Part shown: piece after piece, positions 54,655 to 62,509 of the stretch | Numbering within the stretch: the stretch's first letter is position 1 | How the letters are laid out: the number at the start of each line of letters is the position of its first letter | Assembly: GCF_003594915.1 (NCBI RefSeq) | Contig: NZ_QZCS01000006.1 | Span: forward strand, 1-64,000 | DNA from: Enterobacter chuandaensis | GTDB lineage: Bacteria; Pseudomonadota; Gammaproteobacteria; Enterobacterales; Enterobacteriaceae | Direction of reading: 5' to 3' | Length of the DNA stretch: 64,000 nt | Translations under genes and position numbers: made by a program | The notes under the pieces: generated by a model | Told to the model about the DNA's origin: nothing | The model's input: the letters and a program-made list of their open reading frames with translations, nothing else | The model's database searches: none

Positions 54655-55659
54655 TTAGCGGTAAAAGACCTCGAACGTCGCGACAGAATCGACTTTGCCG
54701 GCTTTAACCTCCCCCGTCTTGATGTAGCGGGCCCTGAGGGGGATTTCGACAGGAACCTTGTCCTGCGTGCTGGTTATCGCCGTGTAGTTCTGATCAAACT
54801 GCAGCACGGTATTATTCTGGTCGAGGATCTGAATACCGACGCCATCAGCGGCAGAGTCTCCGGAAGCGATGCGCAAAATAGTGCCGTTCATGACCCCCGT
54901 CGAGCCCGCGCTGGTGAACTGATAATCGACCTTTGTTCCCGCCGCACAGTCGGTGATTTCAATCTTAAAGCTGTCGTCAGTAAGAATATCCGAGTATTGC
55001 CCGGTAAAGTCCTGCGTATTGACCGTTTTCAGCGGCACATAGATGTTCCTGTCGACCAGATTACAGGTGTTGTTCGTAATGTGAACGCTGGTAGGGGAAA
55101 ACCGCATTTCACCGATCACCGCGTTGCCCAGAATATCCATTGAGGTTAAACGCGAGGTATCGAGATACCCTTCCTGAATATCGCCCGTCACCACCAGCTG
55201 TGCGGCAGCACGAAATACAGATGTATTTTGCGAAGAGCCGTGGGTCGATCCCAGATAGTGCATCGGCCTGAGTATATTTTCCTCATTGTAATTGGGGAAC
55301 TGCTCGTTCGACGAAGCCGCGCGAATGCCAATACCCGGCACGTTGGTTTGATAAACTCCCGACATGACATCTTCGCGCGCATCGCTATCAGACAGATAGA
55401 GGTATCCGCGCCGAATTTGCGCATCACCGCTGCACTCCACCGTTACTTCTTTACTCTCGACGCTACCATCATAAATCACGGTGCCGACGGGCGTATCGGG
55501 TTGAACAACAATCACCGGAGGAAGTTGAAACGTTACCACGGCATCCACGTCAGAACTGCCGTTAAAGGTACATTCTGCACGGGCTGTATGGAAAAAGGTC
55601 CCCGCCAGCACGAGCAGCAGTGGTGAAAGAAATGTTTTAACCGTACGGCGTAGTTTCAT
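54655..55659 (-). CDS. Fimbrial tip adhesin or minor subunit, two-domain
   Basis: Last gene of the chaperone-usher operon; the 334-residue product is probably the tip subunit. A signal peptide of about 28 residues ends at HTARA. The N-terminal part of the mature protein (about 30-185) resembles a receptor-binding domain with a cysteine pair. The C-terminal part (about 190-334) is a pilin domain with NNTCNLVDRNIYVPLKTV and the terminal FEVFYR beta-zipper strand recognised by the chaperone. The two-domain size and gene order support an adhesin, but I do not recognise its receptor or named fimbrial type. Confidence 0.82.
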   Translation of the reverse strand: MKLRRTVKTFLSPLLLVLAGTFFHTARAECTFNGSSDVDAVVTFQLPPVIVVQPDTPVGTVIYDGSVESKEVTVECSGDAQIRRGYLYLSDSDAREDVMSGVYQTNVPGIGIRAASSNEQFPNYNEENILRPMHYLGSTHGSSQNTSVFRAAAQLVVTGDIQEGYLDTSRLTSMDILGNAVIGEMRFSPTSVHITNNTCNLVDRNIYVPLKTVNTQDFTGQYSDILTDDSFKIEITDCAAGTKVDYQFTSAGSTGVMNGTILRIASGDSAADGVGIQILDQNNTVLQFDQNYTAITSTQDKVPVEIPLRARYIKTGEVKAGKVDSVATFEVFYR

Positions 55660-55671
55660 GAAATACCTCTG

Positions 55672-58149
55672 TTAATCACAGGTGACCGTTGCTTTGACGA
55701 TCCCGGCAGTGCTCTGTGAAGGAATATCCAGCGTCCCCTGACACTGCCGATCACGCGCTTCCCCCCACTGCACGCTAAACGTGGTTTTGCCGGACAGCCC
55801 CGTCAGGTAAACCTCGCCGTCATCACCCACTATTGCCGTGGTGTTATCCAGCGCCACCACGGCGCCAAACGGCACGGGCTTACCCGCGTAAAGCAGCGTC
55901 ACCAGCGCGCGTCGTCCCACACGCGCATCGAAGGTGGCGTGTAGCGCAGCGCCTTTCGTCGGCACGAGATCCATCGTTGCCGCGTCGATATCAATATCTT
56001 CCCGATCCTGGGTATTGACCGTAATGACGTTATGCCGGTAGGCGGTCAGGGAGGGAACAATCGCGTTACCAAAGCGGTCGGTAGAAATGCCGCGCCCGTT
56101 TTGTACTTTGACGTTATCGCCATCTTTAATGTGCACGATGGCAAATGCGTCGCGCACGGGTTGCCCCAGCGTCACGCCATGCTTGTGGGCAACGATTGAC
56201 CCCTGAGCGCTGTAGTTCCACTGTCGATTATCGCCACCGTAGCTGTACCCCATCCCCACTTCACCGGAAGATCCACGATAACGGCCTGACAGGCTGCCGC
56301 CGTAGCCCGTATCCTGGTTGGCATAGGTCTGCTGGAGGTTATAGCTCAGCTTGTTGTCCTCGAGAGCGGTACCGCCGAGACCAACCTGATGCGAGACAAA
56401 ACCGCCGCTGGCGGTATTGGCGCTGTAGGTTGCCCATGAATCCGGCAGCCACTTTGATAACGGAATGTTGACCGTTAACGCCATTTGCCGGTCCGTATCG
56501 GCATCTGGCGTGCGGGTCAGGTTGTAACTTATCGACCAGGTGATGTCGCGCCAGCTGGAGCTAAACCCCGCGCTGACGCTTCGCTCATGGCCGTCCATAT
56601 CCCAGTAGTCTTGCTGATAGCCGTTGAGATAGGCCGAGCCCCAGTCAGAAACCCGCTGGGAAAGGTTGAGCTGCATGCGGCTACGGCGGTTATTAGTTCT
56701 GCGGTAGGTATAAATGCCGTCATCGATCTCGCTATCACGTTGATCGATAGCTTCCTGAAAGGTATAAAACCCCGATGTGGAGTAGCGATAGCTGGCAAGC
56801 GTGACGGTGGTATCCGTATCGGGAATATCTTTTGAATACTGCGCCCGCCAGGATAAACCGCTGGCATCGTCACGCCCGTCATCAAAGGCGGTACGCGCGG
56901 CCGTGAGATCAACAGAGGCAGAGCCGAAATGCCCCAGATCGGCACCGAGCCCCAGCAGCAGTGCGTGATACAGTGATGCACCCAGCGCGCCGGTATACGC
57001 CGTGACGCCGTAAGGCAGGCCATAGATAGCCGTGCCTTGCGCAAAGGTCGGTTCGTCTTCCCCTTCATTACCGCGATAGCGCCCTGCGGCCAGCGAATAC
57101 TTAAAGCCGCCTTCCCGCTGTAGCACCGGCACCGATGCGCTGGCCTGTATAAAGCTGTGCTCGCTGCCATCCGCCTCTTCGACGGTGACTTCCAGATCCG
57201 CGCCGGAGGTCACCTGACTTAAGTCACGGATCTCAAAAGGCCCCGGCGAGACGTTAGTTTGATAGATAATGTAGCCATTTTGCTTGATGGTAACTTTGGC
57301 ATCGCTATTGGCGATCCCACGCACCACAGGCGCAAAACCTTGCTGGCTTACGGGCAGCATAGAGGTATCCGTTTCCAGCTTCACACCGGTCATCTGGATG
57401 CTGTCAAAAAGCTCACCATTGGTATACGTCTGGCCCATCTCAAGCTGGCTTTTCAGTAATTTGATGTCACGTTGTAACGTGCTGGCGATGGCTTCCCAGC
57501 CGGAAGCGTCGCTCCACGTGCTGTTATTCCGCAGTCGCCACGCCCCCAGATTGAGGCCAGATTCCAGGCCAAGCCAGGTCGAAGCTGTTTTGCCCGCGCT
57601 ATAGTGCTGTTGCGACCCGCTTAACTGATAGCTTGTCCAGGCAGCAGGTGCCCCGTCATCCCAGAATTTTGCCGGAATGGCGCCAGCGGCAGCGCGATCG
57701 CGATACGCCTGCGGGATAACCAGCTTCAGGGTCTGGTTGTCCTGATTGTATTCGTAACGGGCATTTTCGATGAAATGGGAGATATCGCGGACGTAAGCAC
57801 CGTCATCCAGATCTTTTAAATCCGGGATCGTGTCGACTTTTACGCCGTAATCACGCAGATCGGCTTTCGTCAGCTCCGGCAGCAGGCGCTGTTTATCGTC
57901 AGACAGCACGTAGGAAACGCTACGTTTATCCAGAATGTCGCGATCCCACATAATGGTCGTGAGGTAGCTTCCTGCAAGTAACCCGTTATCCTTGATGAAG
58001 TTTTCGAGCGTGGAGGTATTTTCGAGAGGCGTATCCAGCTCAAGGATCCGCAGGTTGAATTCGTCATCGCCACTTGCAGGCGGGATCGCGGCGAGCAGCG
58101 CCAGCGCGATCCCGGACAGTACCTGTTTGCGAAGCAGAGATGACGACAT
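55672..58149 (-). CDS. Fimbrial outer-membrane usher protein
   Basis: FimD/PapC-family usher that secretes and assembles pilus subunits at the outer membrane. The 825-residue protein has a signal peptide of about 27 residues. An N-terminal chaperone-binding domain (FNLRILELDTPLENTSTLENF) and a 24-strand barrel with an internal plug follow. The C-terminal domains carry two cysteines (RDRQCQGTL and TVTCD). It follows the chaperone by 19 bp and precedes the tip gene by 12 bp. The protein is complete, with no frameshift. Confidence 0.95.
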   Translation of the reverse strand: MSSSLLRKQVLSGIALALLAAIPPASGDDEFNLRILELDTPLENTSTLENFIKDNGLLAGSYLTTIMWDRDILDKRSVSYVLSDDKQRLLPELTKADLRDYGVKVDTIPDLKDLDDGAYVRDISHFIENARYEYNQDNQTLKLVIPQAYRDRAAAGAIPAKFWDDGAPAAWTSYQLSGSQQHYSAGKTASTWLGLESGLNLGAWRLRNNSTWSDASGWEAIASTLQRDIKLLKSQLEMGQTYTNGELFDSIQMTGVKLETDTSMLPVSQQGFAPVVRGIANSDAKVTIKQNGYIIYQTNVSPGPFEIRDLSQVTSGADLEVTVEEADGSEHSFIQASASVPVLQREGGFKYSLAAGRYRGNEGEDEPTFAQGTAIYGLPYGVTAYTGALGASLYHALLLGLGADLGHFGSASVDLTAARTAFDDGRDDASGLSWRAQYSKDIPDTDTTVTLASYRYSTSGFYTFQEAIDQRDSEIDDGIYTYRRTNNRRSRMQLNLSQRVSDWGSAYLNGYQQDYWDMDGHERSVSAGFSSSWRDITWSISYNLTRTPDADTDRQMALTVNIPLSKWLPDSWATYSANTASGGFVSHQVGLGGTALEDNKLSYNLQQTYANQDTGYGGSLSGRYRGSSGEVGMGYSYGGDNRQWNYSAQGSIVAHKHGVTLGQPVRDAFAIVHIKDGDNVKVQNGRGISTDRFGNAIVPSLTAYRHNVITVNTQDREDIDIDAATMDLVPTKGAALHATFDARVGRRALVTLLYAGKPVPFGAVVALDNTTAIVGDDGEVYLTGLSGKTTFSVQWGEARDRQCQGTLDIPSQSTAGIVKATVTCD

Positions 58150-58168
58150 AACATACCAACATGATTAT

Positions 58169-58882
58169 TTAAAGAGCCTGCTTGCGTTGCGGGGTCTGCC
58201 CACCGAAATCATTGATTGCCGTCCAGGTCACCGCGCCCTTTGCTGATGCGGGTAACGCGAAACGCTGTTCGCTGAAGGGGGCAACCATCATAGAAATGGC
58301 ACCAGGCGTGGTTTTGGTCTCTTTCACCGGCACGCTTTTCCCGCCAACGGCCAGTTCGCCAAACGAGACATAAAACGGTGTCGGGTTTTTTGCGATTAGC
58401 GTGTCACCCTGACGGTTGAACGTTATTTTTTCATAGGCACTCAGAGCATCGGTTTCTTTCAACTGAGCGGGGCGCCAGAAAAGTTTCAGACGCGTTTTCA
58501 TTGCAAACTGCAGCGTGTTTTTCTCTTTCAGCTCAGGCGAGAGTGCCGATACGGATTTAACGTTCGCCAGAAACAGTGATTCGCGGTCCGCTGGCAGACT
58601 GTTTTTATCGCCGGTGAAAATAACGTGCAAAAGCGTTTGACGATTTTCCTGCAATTTGTAAACGGGTGGCGTAATAATGAAAGGCGCTTTTGCGTCATTG
58701 GGATAACTAACCCAGCTCTGCACCAGATAACGTGTATGAGGATCTTTATTTTTAAGTGCTATCTGAACTTCAGACTTATTCGATGGATAAATAATTCTCG
58801 TACCACCGAGCACAACGCTTGCCTGTACTGAACAGCAAGAAATAATTAAACAACCACATAACAATTTAAATAAAGTCTTCAT
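58169..58882 (-). CDS. Periplasmic fimbrial chaperone
   Basis: PapD/FimC-type chaperone that donates its G1 strand to pilin subunits. The 237-residue precursor has a signal peptide of about 21 residues (ending SVQA). It has two immunoglobulin-like domains. The conserved subunit-anchoring arginine (GGTRIIYPSNKSE) and lysine (AMKTRLKLFWRP) are present. The short F1-G1 loop around NTLQFAMK indicates the FGS subclass. It lies 42 bp after the major pilin with a hairpin between. Confidence 0.95.
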   Translation of the reverse strand: MKTLFKLLCGCLIISCCSVQASVVLGGTRIIYPSNKSEVQIALKNKDPHTRYLVQSWVSYPNDAKAPFIITPPVYKLQENRQTLLHVIFTGDKNSLPADRESLFLANVKSVSALSPELKEKNTLQFAMKTRLKLFWRPAQLKETDALSAYEKITFNRQGDTLIAKNPTPFYVSFGELAVGGKSVPVKETKTTPGAISMMVAPFSEQRFALPASAKGAVTWTAINDFGGQTPQRKQAL

Positions 58883-58896
58883 ACAACGTTCCAGAA

Positions 58897-58915
58897 GGCA
58901 GCCGTTCAGGCTGCC
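58897..58915 (-). terminator. Attenuator-like hairpin after the major pilin gene
   Basis: GGCAGCC / GGCTGCC (58897-58903 and 58909-58915) with a 5-nt loop lies 10 bp before the pilin start is cleared and between pilin and chaperone. Such hairpins stabilise or terminate the pilin mRNA so that the major subunit is made in excess; inferred from position. Confidence 0.65.
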
Positions 58916-58924
58916 CGTAATTGC

Positions 58925-59497
58925 TTAGCGATAGACAACCTCGAATGTTGCAGAGGAGGAGTAATGACCCGCGGTTGGCGCGGTATCACCCACCTGAATC
59001 ACTTTCGCGGTGTAGTTAAAGACAGAAGCCGTTGCCCCCGTCGCGTCGTTATTCACATCGGTACCTGAATCCGGTACTGAGCCATCGAAGACCACATCGC
59101 CTTTAGAGCCATTATCATTGCTGACGATGATGCCAACGTTGGTTGCATTGCCTGCGCCGGAGAGATCGTTTTTCAAACGTTTGTAGGCGGCGTCTGTCGT
59201 TGTACCGCTGAACTTGAGGTTCAGTTTTGCAACCAGTGGATCACATTTTTTCACTTCAATTTTAAACGCTTTGGAGGTACCCACCGTACCATCAGCGCCA
59301 AAGTCTGAAGGATAGGTATCCGCAAACGTAACGGTGGAGGCGTTCGTTCCTGAGCCATCAACGTTAATTTCGCAGGTATCGGCAACAATTTTCCCGGCGA
59401 AATTCACCGTACCGGAATCATTGGATGCAAATACAGGCAGAGACAGCGCAGCCATAATGCTTCCGGCTAATAATGTAGAAAAAATTTGTTTGTTCAT
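58925..59497 (-). CDS. Major fimbrial subunit (type 1-like pilin)
   Basis: Shaft subunit of the pilus, 190 residues. The signal peptide of about 23 residues ends PVFA. The donor strand and first Ig strand follow (GTVNFAGKIVADTCEINVDG), with the conserved disulphide between the TCEI cysteine and the KKCDP cysteine. The C-terminal ATFEVVYR strand fits the chaperone groove. ATG at 59497 is chosen because it begins the signal peptide and has AAGGA upstream. It is first in the operon; the tract upstream is very A/T-rich. Confidence 0.94.
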   Translation of the reverse strand: MNKQIFSTLLAGSIMAALSLPVFASNDSGTVNFAGKIVADTCEINVDGSGTNASTVTFADTYPSDFGADGTVGTSKAFKIEVKKCDPLVAKLNLKFSGTTTDAAYKRLKNDLSGAGNATNVGIIVSNDNGSKGDVVFDGSVPDSGTDVNNDATGATASVFNYTAKVIQVGDTAPTAGHYSSSATFEVVYR

Positions 59498-59831
59498 GAA
59501 AAATATCCTTATATTTGACAATTGAGGCATCCATTCGCACTACAAATATTTTGAGTCGAAATGTTATCCAGCATGTTACACATGACTGACTAAATAGGAA
59601 TATCCTTTGAGCCAGTGAATTTCTTGAGGCGATTACATCAGATTATTCTTCATTATGTCCAGAGAGGATAATGTCACGTAACACGCAGATGATTCCAACT
59701 GCATGTTTTAGATAAAAAAGTGCGAGCTTAAAAATTCTAAATTAGATGTTTAATTTTTTTAAAAATTGCAGAATGTAAAAGATAAAAAAAAGCCGCTTTA
59801 TATTAAAGCGGCTTTTTTTTCAGGGAATTAA
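59498..59831. other. A/T-rich fimbrial promoter region and mrcB terminator
   Basis: No gene is seen. The region must hold the fimbrial operon promoter. It is strikingly A/T-rich next to the G+C-rich genes around it, including a run of T and A around 59748-59766. It has no obvious inverted repeats flanking a promoter, so I see no fim-type invertible switch. The right end is the mrcB terminator at 59784-59820. Confidence 0.7.
59784..59820 (-). terminator. Strong terminator after mrcB
   Basis: A perfect 17-bp inverted repeat (59784-59800 and 59804-59820) with a 3-nt TAT loop contains the AGCCGCTTTA core and A8/T8 flanks. It would terminate transcription on both strands. Confidence 0.93.
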
Positions 59832-62354
59832 TTAGTTCCCACCAAACATATCCTTGATCCAGCCAGCGACGCCATCGCTGTCTTTCTTCTCATTCTGCTG
59901 CTGCGGCTGTTGTTGCTGCGGCTGCTGCTGAGAGGATTGATCGAACGGGTTGCCCGTTGGCTGTTCAGGCTGGCTCTGCTGGCACAGCGAGTCCGGGTTG
60001 GTCGTCCAGACAGGCAGAGTACGCATCCCGCCGCCGCAGACAAAGTTACCGGAACCATCCACGCCCATATCCACGATATCTTCCGGCGCAACCAGATTCA
60101 GCGGCACAGGAGACTGATTCGCCAGATAGCGCTGGTAAATCGACATCGCCCCGCTCGCCCCGTACAGTTTGGTCGGCTGGTTGTTATCACGGCCTACCCA
60201 GGTGATCACCACTTCACGGCCATCAATACCGGCAAACCAGGTATCGACGTTGTTATTGGTGGTCCCGGTTTTACCCGCCAGGTGCAGACCCGGATACTTC
60301 GCCCCCAGCTGACGCCCGGTACCACGCTGCACAACCTGCTGCATCGTCCACAACGTCATATAAGCCGCCTGCGCAGGAACGGCACGTTCCGCCTGCGGGA
60401 AGCTTTGATACAGCACGGAGCCATCTTCGGCAATCACCGAACGCAGCGCCGAGAGCGGAGCGCGGTTACCGCCGCTGGCAATGGTCTGGAACGCCTGCGC
60501 CACTTCGATCGGCGTCAGGTTAAGCGCCCCAAGAATCATCGCCGGCACCGGATGCAGCTGATCTTTCGCAACGCCGAGTTTCTGCCAGGTGTCGACAATC
60601 GCTGGCAGACCCAGCGCCATACCGAGGTTAACCGTTGGTACGTTCATGGAGCGGGTCAACGCATCCACCAGCATCACCTGGCCGCTGAACTGTTTGTCAT
60701 CGTTCTGAGGTGACCAGACCTGGCCGTTAGGCTGGCGCAGGGAGATTGGCGCATCGGCAATCCAGGTGTTCAGTCGATAGAGGTTCGGCTGGCTCAGCGC
60801 GGTGAGATAGGTCGCTGGTTTTGCCAGAGAACCAATCGAACGACGCGCCTGCATCGCACGGTTATAGCCCGCATACTGCGGCTCGGCGCCGCCGACCATC
60901 GCGCGCACTTCGCCGGTATTACGGTCAACCACCACCATCGCGGTTTCGAGATCGCTCAGCTTACGCTGCTTCTTCAGCGCCGGAATACCTTCCACAGCCG
61001 CTTTTTCTGCCGCATCCTGCGCCACGGAGTCAAAGGTGGTGAAGATCTTCACGCCGGAAAGATCTTTGACCTTATCACCGAGCTTGCTTTGCAGCTCCTG
61101 ACGCACCATCTGCATAAACGCAGGCTGCGGAGAGATCACCCCACCGCGCGGCTGAACGCCCAGCGGACGCGCGCTCAGCATGTCGTACAGCTCCTGGTCG
61201 ATGACCTGCTGCTGTTGCAGCAGACGCAGTACCAGGTTACGACGCTCCAGCGCCAGTTTCGGGTTACGCCACGGGTTATAAATGGACGCCCCTTTTACCA
61301 TGCCCACCAGCAGCGCCTGCTGGTCAAGGCTCAGCTCTTCAACAGGACGGCCAAAGTAGTACAGGCTCGCCAGCGGGAAGCCGCGGATCTCGTTATCGCC
61401 GCTCTGACCGAGATACACCTCGTTCATGTACAGCTCAAGGATACGATCCTTGCTGTAGCGTGCATCCATCAGCACGGCCATGTACGCTTCGTTGGCTTTA
61501 CGCCAGTATGAGCGCTCGCTGGAGAGGAACAGGTTCTTCACCAGCTGCTGGGTCAGCGTACTCGCTCCCTGTACTGTACGGCCCGCCGTCAGGTTGGCCA
61601 GCACCGCACGGCCAATGGAGTAGAGGCTGATACCGTCGTGCTCGTAGAAGTGACGGTCTTCGGTTGCCAGCAGCGTGTCCACCAGCAGGTCCGGGAAGCC
61701 GTTACGCGCCACGAACAGGCGCTGTTCGCCGTTTGCGGACGACAGCATGGTGATCAGGCGCGGATCGAGACGGAAGAAACCGAACTGGCGGTCGTTATCC
61801 ATGTTCTCAATGGTTTCCAGGCGATCGCCGTCAAAGGTCAGACGCGCGCGCACCTGCCCCTCTTTGCTGTCCGGGAAGTCGAACGGACGGCGGATCATCT
61901 CAATGCTTTTCGCCTGCACGGTAAATTCGCCAGGTCGGGTCATTTTAGATACCTGACGATACTGGGTGGCCTCCAGCAGTTTTACCATCTCGTTCTTACT
62001 GATCGACATGTCAGGCTCAAGGTTCACCATGCGACCATACACTGCCGCAGGCAATTGCCAGACTTTACCGTCGATACGGCTGCGGATCTTCTGATCCAGA
62101 TAGACGCCGTAAATCGCCATCAGCACAACAAAAACAATGAACAGCTTCAGCAGCAGCCAGAACCAGCCGCGCTTGCCCCGAGGCTTACGCCCTTTGCCTT
62201 TTCCTTTACGCGGCATCGGTTCTTCATCCTCATAATCGTCTTCATAGTCATCGTCATAGTCCTCATCTCTGAGGCGACGACGGCTCACCTTTTCTTTGGC
62301 CGGACGCGTTGGTTTTCCCTTACGCCCAATTGGCTCGCGGTCATTCCCCGCCAT
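59832..62354 (-). CDS. mrcB: Bifunctional penicillin-binding protein 1B MrcB
   Basis: Polymerises and crosslinks peptidoglycan. The 840-residue protein has a charged cytoplasmic tail, one transmembrane segment (about 62-85) and the UB2H domain (LpoB-binding). The GT51 transglycosylase has the catalytic [10 protein letters not shown] glutamate. The transpeptidase carries SIGSLAKP (SxxK) and KTGTT motifs. A Gln/Pro-rich tail precedes the conserved [12 protein letters not shown] end. The start at 62354 ([10 protein letters not shown]) matches E. coli. Met47 corresponds to the internal start that makes the shorter PBP1B gamma form in E. coli. Confidence 0.97.
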   Translation of the reverse strand: MAGNDREPIGRKGKPTRPAKEKVSRRRLRDEDYDDDYEDDYEDEEPMPRKGKGKGRKPRGKRGWFWLLLKLFIVFVVLMAIYGVYLDQKIRSRIDGKVWQLPAAVYGRMVNLEPDMSISKNEMVKLLEATQYRQVSKMTRPGEFTVQAKSIEMIRRPFDFPDSKEGQVRARLTFDGDRLETIENMDNDRQFGFFRLDPRLITMLSSANGEQRLFVARNGFPDLLVDTLLATEDRHFYEHDGISLYSIGRAVLANLTAGRTVQGASTLTQQLVKNLFLSSERSYWRKANEAYMAVLMDARYSKDRILELYMNEVYLGQSGDNEIRGFPLASLYYFGRPVEELSLDQQALLVGMVKGASIYNPWRNPKLALERRNLVLRLLQQQQVIDQELYDMLSARPLGVQPRGGVISPQPAFMQMVRQELQSKLGDKVKDLSGVKIFTTFDSVAQDAAEKAAVEGIPALKKQRKLSDLETAMVVVDRNTGEVRAMVGGAEPQYAGYNRAMQARRSIGSLAKPATYLTALSQPNLYRLNTWIADAPISLRQPNGQVWSPQNDDKQFSGQVMLVDALTRSMNVPTVNLGMALGLPAIVDTWQKLGVAKDQLHPVPAMILGALNLTPIEVAQAFQTIASGGNRAPLSALRSVIAEDGSVLYQSFPQAERAVPAQAAYMTLWTMQQVVQRGTGRQLGAKYPGLHLAGKTGTTNNNVDTWFAGIDGREVVITWVGRDNNQPTKLYGASGAMSIYQRYLANQSPVPLNLVAPEDIVDMGVDGSGNFVCGGGMRTLPVWTTNPDSLCQQSQPEQPTGNPFDQSSQQQPQQQQPQQQNEKKDSDGVAGWIKDMFGGN

Positions 62355-62445
62355 GCTTTTTCTCCGCAACGTTCAGGCGCAAAGGCCCGATTCTCATTTC
62401 TTCCACTGGCCTGTGAAAGAAGAAATCTCTCAAAATTAGTTTTCT

Positions 62446-62491
62446 CCCTCTCCCTGTGAGAGAGGGCCGGGGTGAGGGCATCAGGCCGCAC
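62446..62491 (-). repeat. REP-like palindromic repeat, copy 3 (inverted)
   Basis: On the minus strand this reads GTGCGGCCTGATGCCCTC, then ACCCCGG and a hairpin with one mismatch. It is the reverse complement of copies 1 and 2. It lies between the hrpB stop and the mrcB start. Confidence 0.83.
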
Positions 62492-62509
62492 TCTCCTCTT
62501 TCTCCTGAC

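Noticed and set aside
59498-59783. Invertible promoter (fim-type switch) ahead of the pilin gene
   Set aside because: No pair of inverted repeats flanking a promoter and no recombinase gene nearby.
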